64,000 nt of DNA from Tyto alba (GCF_018691265.1 NW_024881261.1:22593374-22657373); one strand, 5' to 3'. Numbered from the stretch's first letter, positions 36,541 to 49,747 are shown. The notes: a model not told the origin generated them from the letters alone. Numbers and translations are program-made.

Positions 36541-37625
36541 GATGATACGAGTTGGTGTGCAGTTCAGCCAGAGCATGCATATGCTTTACAGACACCACCT
36601 CCAGTCCATCCTGGGGCCAAAGATAGGAGCAGGGTCATTGTCTCTTCCCCTAATTACTCTCTTCATCACATTCACCACAAGATGTGGCTGCTGTTTGGTT
36701 AACCACCTAGCAGAAACAAGGGCTGACACTGAGCTAGGCTCTTTCTGCCAACACAACCTCCACAAACGCCAGCTGACAGCATGGCCAGGGCTCCTGCCAT
36801 TTCTCACCACTGTTGAGTGCCAAAGCTCCAGCCACACAACACACAGCAGGATGTAGTAGCAGGCCTGGACACTACTGAAATGTTATGTCAGAAGGTGGAA
36901 GAAACAAATGACAACAACCAACTGCTTTCAGTGACAGCACAACTAGGTTTGGTGGTCCTCTGTCAGTGAAACTGCAGTTAGAAGTGTGCTCCTCCTGAAA
37001 ACAACTCCCACCTTGCAACAGCCTAAACCAGCACCCAAGGACTGGACATAAACACTGCCCGCACCAGGGCCATGCCAGCCCTATGGTGCCAGGCTGGCCA
37101 GTGTCTGCAGGCTGGAGCTGGGCTCACTGCCCTCCTCTCAGAGCACAGAGGGGCCTGCCCTCTCCTAAGAGGAGGGCTGGCAGCTTTTGTTTCTGCTCCA
37201 GCTGGCCTGGTTTGTTCCACAATTCTGCTGGCATGCCCTGCATACCCACCCCAGGGGACAGTCCCCATCAAACTCTCCTGCTCTCTGGACAGCTGCTGCT
37301 TAGAGATTTAAAATACAACAAATAATAAATCTTATCTATTAGCTGGCCTGGCCAAGGCCTGTTCAGCACCATGGTGTTCCTGCAAGTCACTCGCTCTCTC
37401 CACACCACTGCAGAGGGAGTTACTTTCCCCAGAGGCACCAGTGAAACCCACTCACAAACACCCAGTGGCTGCTAAACAGCCCCAGAGGAAAGAGTGAGTC
37501 CCACTCAGGCCAGCCTCACCAACAGGATCAACCTCTCCCTCCGCACGTCTCCACAGCAGCCGGTTCCGGCATCCTCCCGGGATCCCAGTGTCATGTCAGT
37601 CCCCCCCTCCCCAGCAGCAGCAGTT

Positions 37626-37815
37626 CTAGATCTGGAGGTTGATGAAAGGGGCAAAGCCAACCACATCCTGCAGAAGAACAAGAGCCCTCTGCAGCGGAGG
37701 CTCCACATCCAACTCCACCCCACGGCTTCGGAGGATGCTCAGGCTGGACTCGGCCACATTGTGGCAATGCTTCACCTTCAGCGAGCGCAGCTTGGGACAA
37801 TACTCAGCCAGGACC
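37626..37815 (-). CDS. FBXL15: FBXL15 coding exon 4 and stop
   Basis: Encodes [20 protein letters not shown] and ends [13 protein letters not shown] with TAG at 37,628-37,626. The acceptor is TTTCTTGGCAG. The end is nearly identical to the mammalian protein. Confidence 0.95.
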
Positions 37816-40506
37816 CTGCCAAGAAAGAGAGCACATGCAGGTTGCAAGCCAGGACTCCTAAGTGCACCACTCATCCTCTTCTCTACTCCCAGCAGCCCGG
37901 CACTCACAGCTGTGCTGCACGTGCACCATCCTTTGGAAGCAGCACCTTGGTGGTCTGAGAGAAACTCGAGGGACATGATCAGATACTAGACCTAACCTCC
38001 ATGACGTGCTGGAAAATTTGCTGTTAGTAGCACACAGTGCCTCTCCTGAAGGGCCTGCTAGTGGCTTCTTCCCCAGACTGAGCTCTTGCTGCTTTCAGCG
38101 TGAAGAAATCGGACTTTTCTCTGCTTCTCTTCCTCTCCCCACCCCAGACACCCGCCATCCCCACCCCGGCTCCCCACATTGCTCAGTACCTGATGGAGTC
38201 ATTCTTGACTCGCAGACACCCTGTGAGGTCCAGGTGCTCCAGCTCGGGGCAGCACTTAGCAATCTCCTCGACTGCCACGTCACCCACGTTGGCATTGACA
38301 GCCAGCGACAGAGACTTGAGCCTGCTGCACTTCTGCACCAGGTAGCAGATGGCCTCATCCTTCAGCTGGCGACAGGCTGTCAGGTCCACAGCCTCCAGCC
38401 CCTTGCAGTGGTCAGCCAGGCTGCGCAGGGACAGGCTGTCCACCCACTCGCAGTGAGCCAGGGAGAGCCGGCGCAGGTTGGGGCAGCTCAGCGAGATGGC
38501 CACCAGCGCGTGGCGGCTGAGCTGGGCACAGCCCTTCAGCTGGATCTGGTGCAGGTGGTGGTTCTGCCCGATGACCGGGAGCAGTTCCCTGTCTGTCAGC
38601 CAGTCGGAGCAGTTCTGGAGCGCCAGTTGCTGCAGCACTTCGTTGTCCTTCAGCAGGTTAACAAAAGCAGCTCGAGGGATGGCAGGTCCGATCTGCGTGG
38701 GGAACCCAGGAAGAATGAGGCATCCTCCCAGGGTTTCAGATCAGCCTGATCCTCACCAAACACTCTCCCCCTCCTCTCTTACGCTGTGACAGTGGTGACC
38801 AAATCCACCCCCTCACTTCACCCCAGGGCAAAGCCTGCTGTCAGCTTCTCCTCCCCTCATGCCAAGGCTACTGCCATAAGCTAGAAGATGCTTTGGCTCC
38901 TCCATCCCCCATCATCACTCCTGCATTTATATCTTCACGATGAGCTCCACATCTCTGCTCTCCAAAAACTCTTTGCTAGACCACCCCATGTCCTCATAGA
39001 ACAGCAGCTACTCCTGTCTTTCCAAGTCTTAGGCAGTGTCTCCCAGGGCCAGCATAGGCTTTCCCTGAAGACCAGGCACAAGTGTTATCTCCTGTCAGAC
39101 CCACCCTATTGCACAATCTCTGCGAAGTCTGACAGGCCATGCCAATCTGAAGCCAGCTTGTTTCTGCCAGCCAGTGTCCCATAATGACCTGGGTGGAGCT
39201 TCCAGGCTCACTCCTCCCAGGGCCTCTTGCTAAAGACACTGGCATTGTTGGGCCCTGAATCACTGCCTCTCCTTCCTGAGCCCATCTGTCCAGTCTGACA
39301 CCCATGCCATTAATCCAAGCTCCTGAGCAGAAACCAGCTTCCTTGCCAGAGGTTTCTTCTCCCCACACAGTCAGATGCTCCCCTCTTGGCTCCAGAACAG
39401 TAGGACATCTGTGTCTCCCCCAGCCTCAGGGTCATCCAATACCTGGCTTGAGTCAAAGCAGCGCATGTTGGCCAGGTACAGCTGGATGAGAGACTGGAAC
39501 GACTTGCTGACCCTCTGTAGGCTCAGGAGCTGCTGCAGTGGCAGATGACAGAGGATATGTGGAACCAAGATGTCTTCCCAGGGCAGGTCCAGGAGGCATC
39601 CCCTGGAGGGGGTCAAACTCATCATCAGATGCCAGGGAGCCAGGCTACGGTGGGAGCCAGGCAAGACCACCTCACACCTACTGCCGGGTGGCTCTAGGAA
39701 GAACAGCCAGAAAGAAAGATTCAGCGATGTCTTCCACAGTCAGCCCACAGGGTAAATCCCCTCGGCCAGCCATCAGCAGGGCACACACCTGCCACCTGCG
39801 TCACCTCCTCCCCAGCCCGGGACGTTCACTGCTTAGGCATCCGAGTCCACCTGCCCGCACTGCCCTCCAGGAGAGCTCGGGTGGGGCTTTCCACCAAGCG
39901 CTTAAGGAGTCCCTGTCCCTCGGGGAAGCAGCGACTGCTGCAGCGTTACTACTCCGCCCACACAGTAGCTGTGCCTAGCCTTCACGTCTAAGCATCGCTT
40001 CACCTGGCAACTAGCCCCCTGCATTCAGTGCCGAGCCACTCAGGCACCTTGTGAGGGGGAGAGGGCAGGCACTTGCTCCTTCCCATAGGGAGCAAGAAGG
40101 CTCCCGGGGTCCCCCCAGAGAGGGCTCCCTCTGAGGAGCGGGACACGGCATCGAGGCCGCGATCGAGGGCGCCGAGGGGAAGGGCAGGAGCCGAAAGGTC
40201 CCGGCAGCCCGGAGCCTCCCGAGCTGCGGCCATAGGCTACGGTTAGACTCGGTCCCAGCAGAAACCCGCACCCGGGGGTGGGCCTCGCCCGCGCTCATCC
40301 CTCCCCCGCCACCCCACGGGATCCCGCTCGGCCCCAGAGCCGCCCCCGGGCCCGGCTCCCGGGCTGTCCCGCCGCCGCGGCGAGGGGGCCGTGGGAGCCC
40401 CGCCGGGGCCTGCACACGCGCCCCCGCCCGGTCGCAGGGCCCCGTGGCGAGGCGGCAGCCCTGCCCGGTACCTGCGGTCCCACCGGGGATCTCCCCGCCG
40501 CTCCAT
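37626..40506 (-). CDS. FBXL15: F-box and leucine-rich repeat protein 15 (complete, 4 coding exons)
   Basis: On the minus strand, joining 40506-40472, 39602-39443, 38692-38190 and 37815-37626 gives 888 bases, 295 codons plus TAG, close to the roughly 300 aa of human FBXL15. Phases 2, 0 and 2 fit at all three junctions. The F-box lies near residues 14-60 ([15 protein letters not shown]). Leucine-rich repeats follow, with clear units such as [25 protein letters not shown] and [12 protein letters not shown]. In mammals FBXL15 is the substrate receptor of an SCF ubiquitin ligase that targets SMURF1 and so supports BMP signalling. The gene is convergent with CUEDC2 and divergent from rightward transcription at 41 kb. 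I saw no canonical minus-strand AATAAA or ATTAAA between the stop and 36,540. Confidence 0.95.
38190..38692 (-). CDS. FBXL15: FBXL15 coding exon 3 (LRRs)
   Basis: Opens after a CCCCACGCAG acceptor with [20 protein letters not shown], matching the family. It carries most of the leucine-rich repeats and ends at ATCAG|GTACTG in phase 2. Confidence 0.94.
39443..39602 (-). CDS. FBXL15: FBXL15 coding exon 2 (F-box)
   Basis: Encodes [20 protein letters not shown] and [19 protein letters not shown]. The acceptor is CCCCCTCCAG and the donor is AGCCAG|GTATTG. An ATG just upstream in the same frame (about 39,625) lies in the intron and would give a truncated product only if the intron were retained. 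Confidence 0.93.
40472..40506 (-). CDS. FBXL15: FBXL15 coding exon 1
   Basis: Encodes [11 protein letters not shown] before the donor CGCAG|GTACCG, phase 2. The N-terminus differs from mammals, but the AG left over joins G from exon 2 to keep the frame into the F-box. The start lies inside the CpG island. An in-frame upstream ATG at 40,593 would add 29 residues and is possible. Confidence 0.8.
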
Positions 40507-41009
40507 ACGGCTGCGCCTCGCCCCGCCCCCGACGCCGGCGTCCAGGGGCGACGTCACGCCGGCGGGCGGAAGTGCGCGCGCCCCCTCGGCCACGCCCCCT
40601 TACCTCGCCCCGGCGGCAGCGCGCGGGTTGCCGGGGCCCGGCCGGGAGGCGCCAGCGGCCCCCGGACAACGGCAGCCCTCAGGCCCTGCCGGGCCGGGCC
40701 GGGGCGCCGGGCGGAGGAAATCTGCTCTGGCGCTGCAGGCGGGGCCCGGCGGCCACAGGCCCCGCTGGTGCCCCCGCGGTTCCCGCAGGCTGCTCCCAGC
40801 GGCGCGGTGCGGCGCTGACACCGGCCCCTGTGCGCCAGCTCCCCCGGGCACACCACCTGTCCCAGATCCCCAGTTATCCCCGCTCCCCAGCGCACACCGG
40901 TTGCTCCAGCCCCGCGACTACCCCGGTTCCCCGGCGCACACCGGCTGCCCCAGTTTCCCGGTCCCCAGCGCCTGGCCCTGCCCCCGGCGGGCGGCCCCGC
41001 GCATGCGCA

Positions 41010-41073
41010 GCGCGGCGGCGCTGTCCGTTCAGCACCACGCGGAGCCGGGACCCGCCGGGACCCGCCGCTGCCG
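41010..41073 (+). other. Possible divergent first exon (PSD leader or lncRNA)
   Basis: A donor, GCTGCCG|GTGAGAG, follows 41,073 on the plus strand, just downstream of the NRF1 site. The left edge is nominal. It could splice to the exon at 43,740-43,850 and then to PSD. The human head-to-head arrangement supports PSD, but no transcript evidence is available here. Confidence 0.35.
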
Positions 41074-43739
41074 GTGAGAGACGGCGCCGCCCCCCCCGGT
41101 CCCGCCAGACCCCCCACTGCCCGGCCCCGCCGCTCTCCCAGCGGGCTCTGCCCCCCTCTCTCCGGCCGCAGGAGCGGAGGGACCCCCGGGAAAGGCCGGT
41201 CCCCAGGGCTCACAGTTCTCGCAGCACCCCCGACCGGCAGCCGCTGGGCCACGCTCCTCCGCCGGTACCGGGCTGCCCCCCCCTCCCCCCCCCCCCCCAC
41301 CCCAGGCCTGGGACGAGACGGCACTACTCGCCTGCGGCCCGCCACCCCCAGCCTGCATCCCCCGACCCTGCCAACCGGCCCCTCGCGCTTCGCTCCCCCG
41401 ACAGTGCCCTGCCTGCCCCCGTAGCCCCGGGGAGTGAGCGGGGTCCATCTCCTTGCCGGCAGCCCCCGCGGAGAAGCGGCCGGGGCTCCTGCCGGCGCAG
41501 TTGCCATAACGACTCCATGCAGAGCTCCCGCAGAAACAGACGCTGCTATTTCCCTGCTGCTCTCCTCCCCCACCGCTGGTTTGTGGGGCAGGCCCCACCG
41601 TCGGTACGGCAATCGTACCGATGCACACACACCACATCCCAGAGCTGGCCCTGACGGGTGACCCCATACCCGGCTTGGATCTGACCCCTGCCACCTTGTG
41701 CAGCATCAAGCTGCTGCTCACTGCTGGCAACAGGCGCTGTAAAAAGATCCACCTGGCAAAAGAGCAGGGCTCACATGCAGTGAACAAGTCCCAGACCCTT
41801 GGTCCTGAATTCCCTGGAACAAGTCCCCAGTTCCCTGGAAAGCAACGACCTGTCTATGCACCCTGATCTGCTCATTTCATCCCAATGTGGAGGCTGGTTT
41901 GGGGAAAAGATCTTCTTACCCCAGCGCTTGTCCTCTGGGAGTAGCTACTCATGCTACCCATCTGCCCCTGGACATGTAGCACCTGCCCCTTGAGAGTCCC
42001 AGTGACTACCTGATTTGGCACAGTGCTTTTCTCATTTACAGAAGGACAAGTGAGGCAGGGATTTTAAATTTTCTAAAGGATCTGAGAATGCCCCCAGCCA
42101 TGCCCTGGGACGGCTCTTCCTTCCCCTGCAGTGGGGGCACAGAAAGCTCTGGGAGTCCTGATTCTGCTTCTAGACCAGGAGGTTTCAGCCCTATGCTCAC
42201 TCTGTTCTTGAGATCTTTCTGTGAAACAGAAGTGCGATATCTGGCAGGGAGTCCCTTGATATTGCCCCTGTAAGTGAATGACTGTGAATGTAGTTGGCTA
42301 CAAGGAGCCTTTTTGAAATAGTGGTCTTGGTCTGAATAGGAAGTGAGGGAGAACCAGTGAGCAAGGGAGTGCAGTGCTCAATTACATCTGGCCTTTGCTG
42401 AAGACTCTCTGTGCCAAAACAGACCTGGCTGGGATCCCCCAGCTGGTGTCAAGTCCTTGCTCAGAGGAGATGTGTGGTGGATTGCTTGTTATCCTTCCTG
42501 AGCAACATGTGTGTTGGGCTGGCAAGAGGGACCTGCTCTGCTCCCCCACCAACCTCTGTTTATGTTTTTCATTTCATCTGATCCAGCCAGCCTGATTGAG
42601 TCCCTTCTCCAGGAGCCCAGTGGTAGCCAGGCTCAGAGGAGGGCTGAGAGTCAGATCAGACAGATTCTGAGTACCACAAGGAGATTGGGAGGCACTGCTA
42701 TAACAGAGGCATCTATGTTTGTTTGGCCCATGTTGCATCCCAACCTTTTCCTGGCTTGCACTGCATATGGAGAATGTGAAGATTCTCCTACCTTTAAGAT
42801 GTGGTGCGAAGGCAGACCCTCAAGAGTTGGTTAGTGCAGGGCTGTCCCCACTGAGCCACTCGTGGCACCATTCAGGAATCACACCTAATCCAGCCCACTT
42901 CAGCCTGCTTGCAGGACAGCAGTCACTGCGCCAGGGCTGAGGCACTGCAGCCTCTCAGGCAGTGCTGGCTCTTTTCCAGATACAGCTCTCAGGGTCAGCA
43001 TTGCCTTGGGAAACAATGAACAGCTTTTGAATCCTGCAGCCTGAAAACAGGTTCCCTAACACAACACCACAACAAGTGCAGTGGGGTGCTTGCTCTCACA
43101 AACTTTTTTAGTCCCTGAGCCCAGCGCAGCCCTGAATTTGCCGTCTCAGCATTTAGGGGAATGCAAGCAAGATGGCAAATAGAAGGGTGAACATGCCAGC
43201 TGTGTTAGGGCACAGCAAGGGCGTCTGTCCCTGAAAGGGAAGGGGCCTCCCCAGCCAGCAACCAGCCACTCAATACTTAGCCAGTGCCCAGTGGGGGCAA
43301 ACAGGGTCAGGCACAGCCCTGTGATCAACAGGCAGAGCCATGGTGATGGGACGGGGCTGAGGTCCACCTAGGACATCAACCTACAGAGGAGGATCCAGAT
43401 GACCAGTGCCCATAGCCCAACATGAGAATAGCTTAGCTAAACTAAGCTGGAAACCAGCACTCCTATATTTCTTAAGAAGAATTAAGAGCCTCAGGCTGAG
43501 CTTAAATAGAGCCCCAAGCCTATAGGCAGGAGTAGTGGAGGTTCCGGGTGAGACAGGTTAGAGCCACTAAGGTTTATTAGTGCCCCCAGGGCCCTGGCAA
43601 CTATTGGTTCTGTGGTGGTGGGTAAGTTTGTCTGAGGCTATAGCCACTGGGCTGTATGTGCTATGTACTAGCAGTTATGAATAGTTTCCAGATGTGAAAT
43701 GTTCAGACTGTTCTTTTTCTTTTCCACAGGTTGCTGCAG

Positions 43740-43850
43740 ATGCAGAAAGAGCATCAGAGCCTGTTACTGTATTGTAGGTTTATATGCTGAGACACAGCTT
43801 TACACCATCAGGATGTCTAGTGGAGCTAGCAACCTAGGATTATGCCAATG
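43740..43850 (+). other. Possible non-coding spliced exon
   Basis: A good pyrimidine tract and acceptor (CTTTTTCTTTTCCACAG) precede the segment, and a strong donor (CCAATG|GTAAGG) follows 111 bases later. All forward frames contain stops. It fits as a 5' leader exon of PSD transcribed from the FBXL15 island, or as a lncRNA exon. Confidence 0.4.
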
Positions 43851-46800
43851 GTAAGGATACCAAAGCAGTACTATTTTTGTGTTCACATCTGTAAAGTTTT
43901 CCTATATGCAGAGTGGCTGTGGTGTGGCTGTACAGCACTGCAGTGAAGGGCTTGGGGGTAGTGTTATCCACTGTAGCTTAGCACTGAATGGACAACTCAA
44001 ATCAGGCAAGCTTGAAGGACCAGAGCTTTGTTCTCTGCTCAGTTAAGAATTGTTAGGAGTTGAGCTTTTGCCTTTGTGGTGGGATATGCTTTGCCTAAGG
44101 TGGGTCTGCATTTTTCTTGAAAGGTGTCTGTTAAGTCTTCTTCTTAAGCTTCAGCTACATGCATGTTTCTATTTAAGCCCTGATACTGCAAACTGGTCTG
44201 TCAAAACAGCTTCCTGAGTTGACTCTGATTTCAGGGAAATCCTTTAAGACCAGGAGAATTCACCTTGCTAGTCAAGCATTAGGGCAGACCTCGGGCTAAA
44301 AATTTGTTGCTAGAAGCTTAGATAACTACCAGCTTCTAGATTTTAAAGAGGATGTGGGAAAGATTGTCACAACTGCTCCTGTAAGACCAACCAATTTGCT
44401 TAATTTGTCTTCTAAGAAGGGATGTAAACAGCTGTGGTCCTGTTCGTGTGCAAGTTTACTGGTGTCTGCAAGTGCTATGAGTTCAGTGGTCAAGACAGGA
44501 CATGAGAGACAGGGAAATGGAGCTGACAAGCACTTAAGTTAACCCCACTGGCATGGTTTCAGCATATATTCCATTAACTCCATGGCATGGTGTGTGCCTG
44601 GTGTCATTCAAGCAGCCCCAGTTCCTGGCAAGATCAATGAGGTGAGCTTGAAGGTGCTTCCCTCTCAAGGGGGAACTGCATCTGTCATGACTTACCAGGC
44701 ACATGCCCATCACTTCTGTTTTGTCCCCTTGTAAGACATTGTTTTGGACAAAGTGCATCCGAAGCTGCCTGTTCCCAGAAACAGTGCTGTGCTGTGACAC
44801 TCACGGTGTTTGCAGAGCAGCTGGGGAAGTGCATTGCACTGGTACCTTCAACAAGCAGGGAACACTGGTCAGCCCTGTGGGTCTCCTTATCCAGTGACCA
44901 CTGATATCCTGTGAGGGAAAGTAGGGCTCCTGTGTCAGGCCTTGAGCTGATCTGTAGTGACAAGAGACCAAGCTAAGCCTGGGGAGGGGAGGAAGCCAAT
45001 TAGCTCACAACAACTGCTGCTGCAGCTTTCTTGTATCTTCCTTGGAAACATATGGTGCTAGCTGCTCTCAGAGCCAGGGCATGGCCTCGGGTCTGATCCT
45101 GTTGGCATCCTCATCCTCATGAACACCCCCCTGAAGTGAACAGAGGCTTCAGCCAGCTCTACTGCTGTGAGGCAGGGCTGGTGCCAAGCTGTACTTTTGA
45201 AGAGTCTAGAGGAGCAGTTTGGTCTTGATCTCATCCTTTGGGAAGTGGGGGTGAGGTTTAGGGAACTGTGGCCTGAGAGAGGGGAGTCTTGTGGTTAGAA
45301 GAACTGACCTCAAGTCAGCAATCCTAGGCGTTGGTTTTCAAGGTGCTCCTTATTTGCTGGCTGATGTTGGGCAAGTCTTTCCCACCCATGCCCCTTGACT
45401 GTTCCCTTGCATTGAAAATGCGGTTATTTCCATGTCAAAGGTGTATTAAGAGGTTGGCTGGGTTTCCTCAAGCCTGCTGGGGTTCCCAGAATCTCGTGCT
45501 GTGGGAGGGTACAACTTATTTTTAGGAGATTGATATGGTGCCAAGCCAACACTAATCTGCTGTCTTAAGATCTATCACTTTGTATGATGGCTTGGCACCT
45601 TGCTGGCTAAACACCTTTACCCTTGCAAAGACTTTGGGGGCATTTCCTTTACAGTTTTCCACTAGTCTTAAGTGGGGCAAGACACAAGGCCTTTTCAAGG
45701 ACACCAGTAGTCCTGCAAGGTTCACTCCTTAAGGTGTGACAACTGGGTGCATGCAGCACCCCAGAAGTTGAGTAAAGTTTCTCAACACTGTTTTTCCTTG
45801 GACTCTCACCAGGTTCTTTCAAATGATCTGGCTCCGTATTCTTTCTGGCTGTAGGATATGTCTGACACCCTCCATCACTCTCAGGGTTGGAGAAGACAAC
45901 AGCTGGCCTTCTTGGTTGCATGGGAAAAGGTGTTGAGCTCACAGGGTAAACTCTACTCTCAGTGAGTGCTGAGATTACATGGTGCCATCAGGAGTCACAT
46001 TTACACTGAAACAGGAACCCATGATGCCTTCTGCCCAGTTCTTCCCTGTACATGCCACCTTCCCCTTTCTCATATTGAGAAGAGAATCTGACTATACAGT
46101 CAGGACTAAAAAAAAAAAAAAAATAGAAGTAAAGCAAGGCCAAGTTGTGCAAGTCAGAATTGGAAGAGTAACACGCACAAGGAGCTCCTAGCTACACACC
46201 AATGCAGGGCTGTTCTGCATCATCCTCCTCATGAATCCACTGCTTCCAAGCTTTCAGAATGTTCTTTGCATGTGTCTCCACACATCTCCATGGTAGCAGG
46301 TCTTGCTCAGTTTCCTCACTATGCTTGCAATTACTCTTCTTTAACTGACCTTTTAGGATTTCCGCACCTTTTATACAATTCTGTATATGACCATGTTCTC
46401 CCAGTGCTGGATCAGGCTGTATGTCTGGGGTTTGCTGTCTCTTTTCTGCATAAGATACTCCCTGTATTCACTGCTTTTACTCCCCCTTACACCCTTTCGC
46501 CTTTCCCCGTGTGAATCTTGAGGCTGAAGGTAGGGGGAAGGGATCACCTTTTACTGTTGCAGAGATGAGCTAGAGAGCTGCTCGAGAGATCTGCGCTGCA
46601 GCACAAGCCCAGTCCTGGGAGGCTACACCAGAGGACCGGTGATTTCATACTAAATTCTTCTCTTTGGTGCAGTGACTCACCATGGTGAGGTGGGTCAGAG
46701 CAACCTGCTGGCACCCAGGAAGCTCAGTCCTCAGTGGAGAGTGCACCCTACCAGCCAAAAATCTCCTGCTTTCCTTCAAGACCATTTTTTCCCTGAGCAT

Positions 46801-49747
46801 CTTTTTACCAAGAGATACTCCCACACAATTGTTCCCCTAACTGCTGTGTAGGGAGATTATTTATGGCTCAAGCTGTGCTGAGGCCCCACCTCCCACGTTC
46901 TCAGGACAGGCTTTACCACACTGGCATTTCTGCCTTCATCTTGACTGAGCAGTGCTGGTGCACGGGGAAGCCCACTTGCTGCTCCAGTGCTGCCTGGGGC
47001 TGGGACAGTCTGAGGGGATTTCTGTAACAGCAGGTGTTCCTGGGGTGTTACGGAAATATTTTGTTACAGCTCATTCTGAAGGCCTAGCACACAGCTTTTG
47101 CTACCTCCTCTCTATGCCTCTGTTCTTCCAAGCCTGTGTCCCTCCTGTGGGAGGGAACAGCTCAAGGTAGGGAATTGGGACACTGGGGAGGGCACTGGCA
47201 GTCGGGCAAGCAGCAGCTATCCCTTACACAGACTGTAATCTGCACTGGCTCTTCTCTCTGGTAAGACATTTTGCAGTCTGTGTCCTTTGCCAGAGTGCCT
47301 TTCACCCCGAAAAATCCTGCTGTGGTCCCACGTGCCAGCCCCATGCAAGGGAGCTGCAAGTGGCACAGGATGGTGCAGGTGTGCTCTTCCTAATCACGGT
47401 CTGGGCAGAAGCCTGAGGTTTGGGCAGGGAAGGGCAGGCAGGATCTCCAGTACTGCCTTTTTGCCTTAAGTAAGCTGTAAAGCAGAATTTGTATAACAGA
47501 CTGTCAGGGAAGGGTATTTTCACCATTTATCCTTAACCACCAACCTGGTGAAATAACAGATAAGTGTATCAGCCTGTTAAAGACTTGGCTTATACTGCAG
47601 TGGCTTTTTAAATATACAGCCAGGATGTGGTTGCGTGTTGGCACTGGAGGCAGAAGGCATTAATTAGAGCCACGTAGTTAAGTCTAGCCCCTGAGGGAAC
47701 ATAGGCAACCTAACTGGTTGCCCTGGAACCCTTAATGAAAAGATGAGGGGAGTTCAGCTTCCCTTGCCCTCACTAGGACCCATCTCCTGTGGGGCTGGAG
47801 TTCCTATTTCCATGGTGCTTCCAGGGAGCTGGGTGAGGACCACCCATCTGTTGTTGGAGTGACTGTCCCCACTTGCAGGACTATGCAGTGCCCTGAGGCA
47901 CATCCCCGCCAACTTTGGCAGCAGTGAGGCAGAACATGGCCCTTATGCCCTTTGAGGTGCCCGAATGAAAAAGCTATGCCAAATGAAACAACTCTGACAG
48001 CCCTGCTATGCTCAGGGGAGCAGCCCTGAGGTGCACCAGGGTGTTAACTCCAAGTGGAGATGCCTCTGCAGAAGTGCCTTTCTAGAGACTGATCTGTGTG
48101 CCACAGGACAGGCTGAGGATCAGCCCCTCCTGGAGCCAGCTGGGGGAAGGAGTTCTTGCCTACCCCTTCCCCACACAGATATCATCTAAATCTGTACAGT
48201 TGCCAGGACACCACGACATCCTGGGTTGGTCTCTTCCAAGCAAGAAGTTCATCATTGTTCTGCCCTGATGACATCCACACCCTTTCTAGCCTTGGGAGGG
48301 AGAGCTATGTTGCAGGCTTGTGAAGATGAGCAAGGGCAGTGCTGGCAATAGTTAGAAAACTTCTGGAAGATGCTTGTGGCTGGGCTTGAAGAATTTTCAG
48401 AGCTCAGGAGGTTGAAAGGGATGACATGGAGGTAGGTGGACTCTCATGCAGGAAGGATGTGGTACCTGCAGGGAGGGATGGGAGGTGCTGAAGTGCCCAG
48501 GTGACAGCAGAGAGGGTTCCCAGTGCGCAGTATGACTGGCTCTCTAGCTAAGCCCACTGGGTTGGGGCTGTGGGCTAGAGCATGGGAGACTCCTTGTCCC
48601 CTTCTGTCATCTGACAGAGAGGTTCCCTGCTCCCTCCTGCCTTGCATCAGTTGAAGAGGGACCAGGGGAGCCACAGCGAAATCCTGATCCAGAGGGGCTT
48701 ATGTCAGTGCTGGCTGTGATCCGCATATGTGGGCACATCCTTCAGGAGTTATTGAGCTGTGGGAAGGTGAGGGAGATACAGAGCAGGGTGCGGTTAAGGG
48801 AGAGAACAACTACTGTAGGGGAAATGCATGGTTTGGAAAGAAATGTGTTTTCTGTGGATTGCCTGGATCTCCAGCCAGGCTGGCAGGAGAGGACTTCTCC
48901 TTTAGCCTCTTCAGGGCTGCCTGCAGGTGCTGGGGAGCCGCAGGCATACCTTGTCCTGGTACAGACACACTGGGAAAGCTCTGAGCTCTTCCACTTGGTT
49001 AAATTTGTCACTCCATCTGCAGCTTAGAGAAGAGCCTTCCCCCTCCCTGCCCTCCTGCCATCAAGAAGCTGCTGAAGGAATCAGGTCGTTGATCCCACAG
49101 CAGTGAGGCCCTTAATTAACCCAGCTTCTCAGTCTGCTGGGAAAGCCGGCTGTGTGCAAGGCAGCTCAGGGACCCGTGGTCCCCGGAGTGGGGGAGAGGG
49201 GCCCTGTGCAGGCAGGATCCTGGAGAAGGAGGGAGAAAATGGCAGTACTTCAATGCATTAAATATGAGGAGAGCCTGCCCAGCCTGCTGCTTTGTCCCCC
49301 TGTCCCTGTGCATGGAAGGGGAGAAGGGGACACACTTTCTGGGTGACAACAAGGGCAGGCAGGCATGGAGTTGGGCTTGCTGCAGGCAGGAAAAGCAGCA
49401 AGAAGGGGCAGCACTCCCCACATTCCTCTTACAGACACAATGTGCATGTGAGGCCCCAGCTCCCCTGGGCCTCTCCTTACACACATTTAATAACGATTGC
49501 TGGGCTGGGTAATAAAGTGCAGTTTAATAGCAAATCGATCTGGCAGCCTGGGCGGGCAGGGAGCGCTGGCTGCCAGCCCCAGCAGCTGCTGCCTGCAGAC
49601 CCAGGGCAGGGGCAGCACGGTGGCTGGGGACCCTGCCACAGCACCCCTCGCCTTGGCACCCAGCTGCCCCACACGAGCTCTGCTCACACACACCTCTGGT
49701 GCCAGCAGAGCCCCGACTCCTGGGCAGGACTCAAAGGATGTTGTTTT

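Larger units (their letters stand above)
40130..41500. promoter_or_regulatory. FBXL15: CpG island, FBXL15 promoter and likely bidirectional
   Basis: Strong CpG density surrounds the FBXL15 start. A CRE-like GACGTCAC (40,550-40,557) lies about 45 bases upstream of the FBXL15 ATG. An ETS-type GGAAGT (40,568-40,573) is close by. A canonical NRF1 palindrome, GCGCATGCGC, lies at about 40,999-41,008. These sites are typical of bidirectional promoters. A plus-strand donor at 41,073 indicates rightward transcription as well. In human, FBXL15 and PSD start within tens of bases of each other, head to head. Confidence 0.75.

Noticed and set aside
38006..38749. 247-codon plus-strand open frame opposite FBXL15
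   Set aside because: It is antisense to the LRR exon. The minus-strand reading is clearly FBXL15.
40278..41654. 458-codon plus-strand open frame and a 358-codon minus-strand frame (40,554-41,630)
   Set aside because: Both lie in the FBXL15 CpG island and are proline/arginine/alanine-rich. Stops are rare simply because the DNA is very GC-rich, and no domain is recognisable.
44310..44339. 9-bp inverted repeat (CTAGAAGCT and its complement)
   Set aside because: Short enough to be expected by chance in a window this size.
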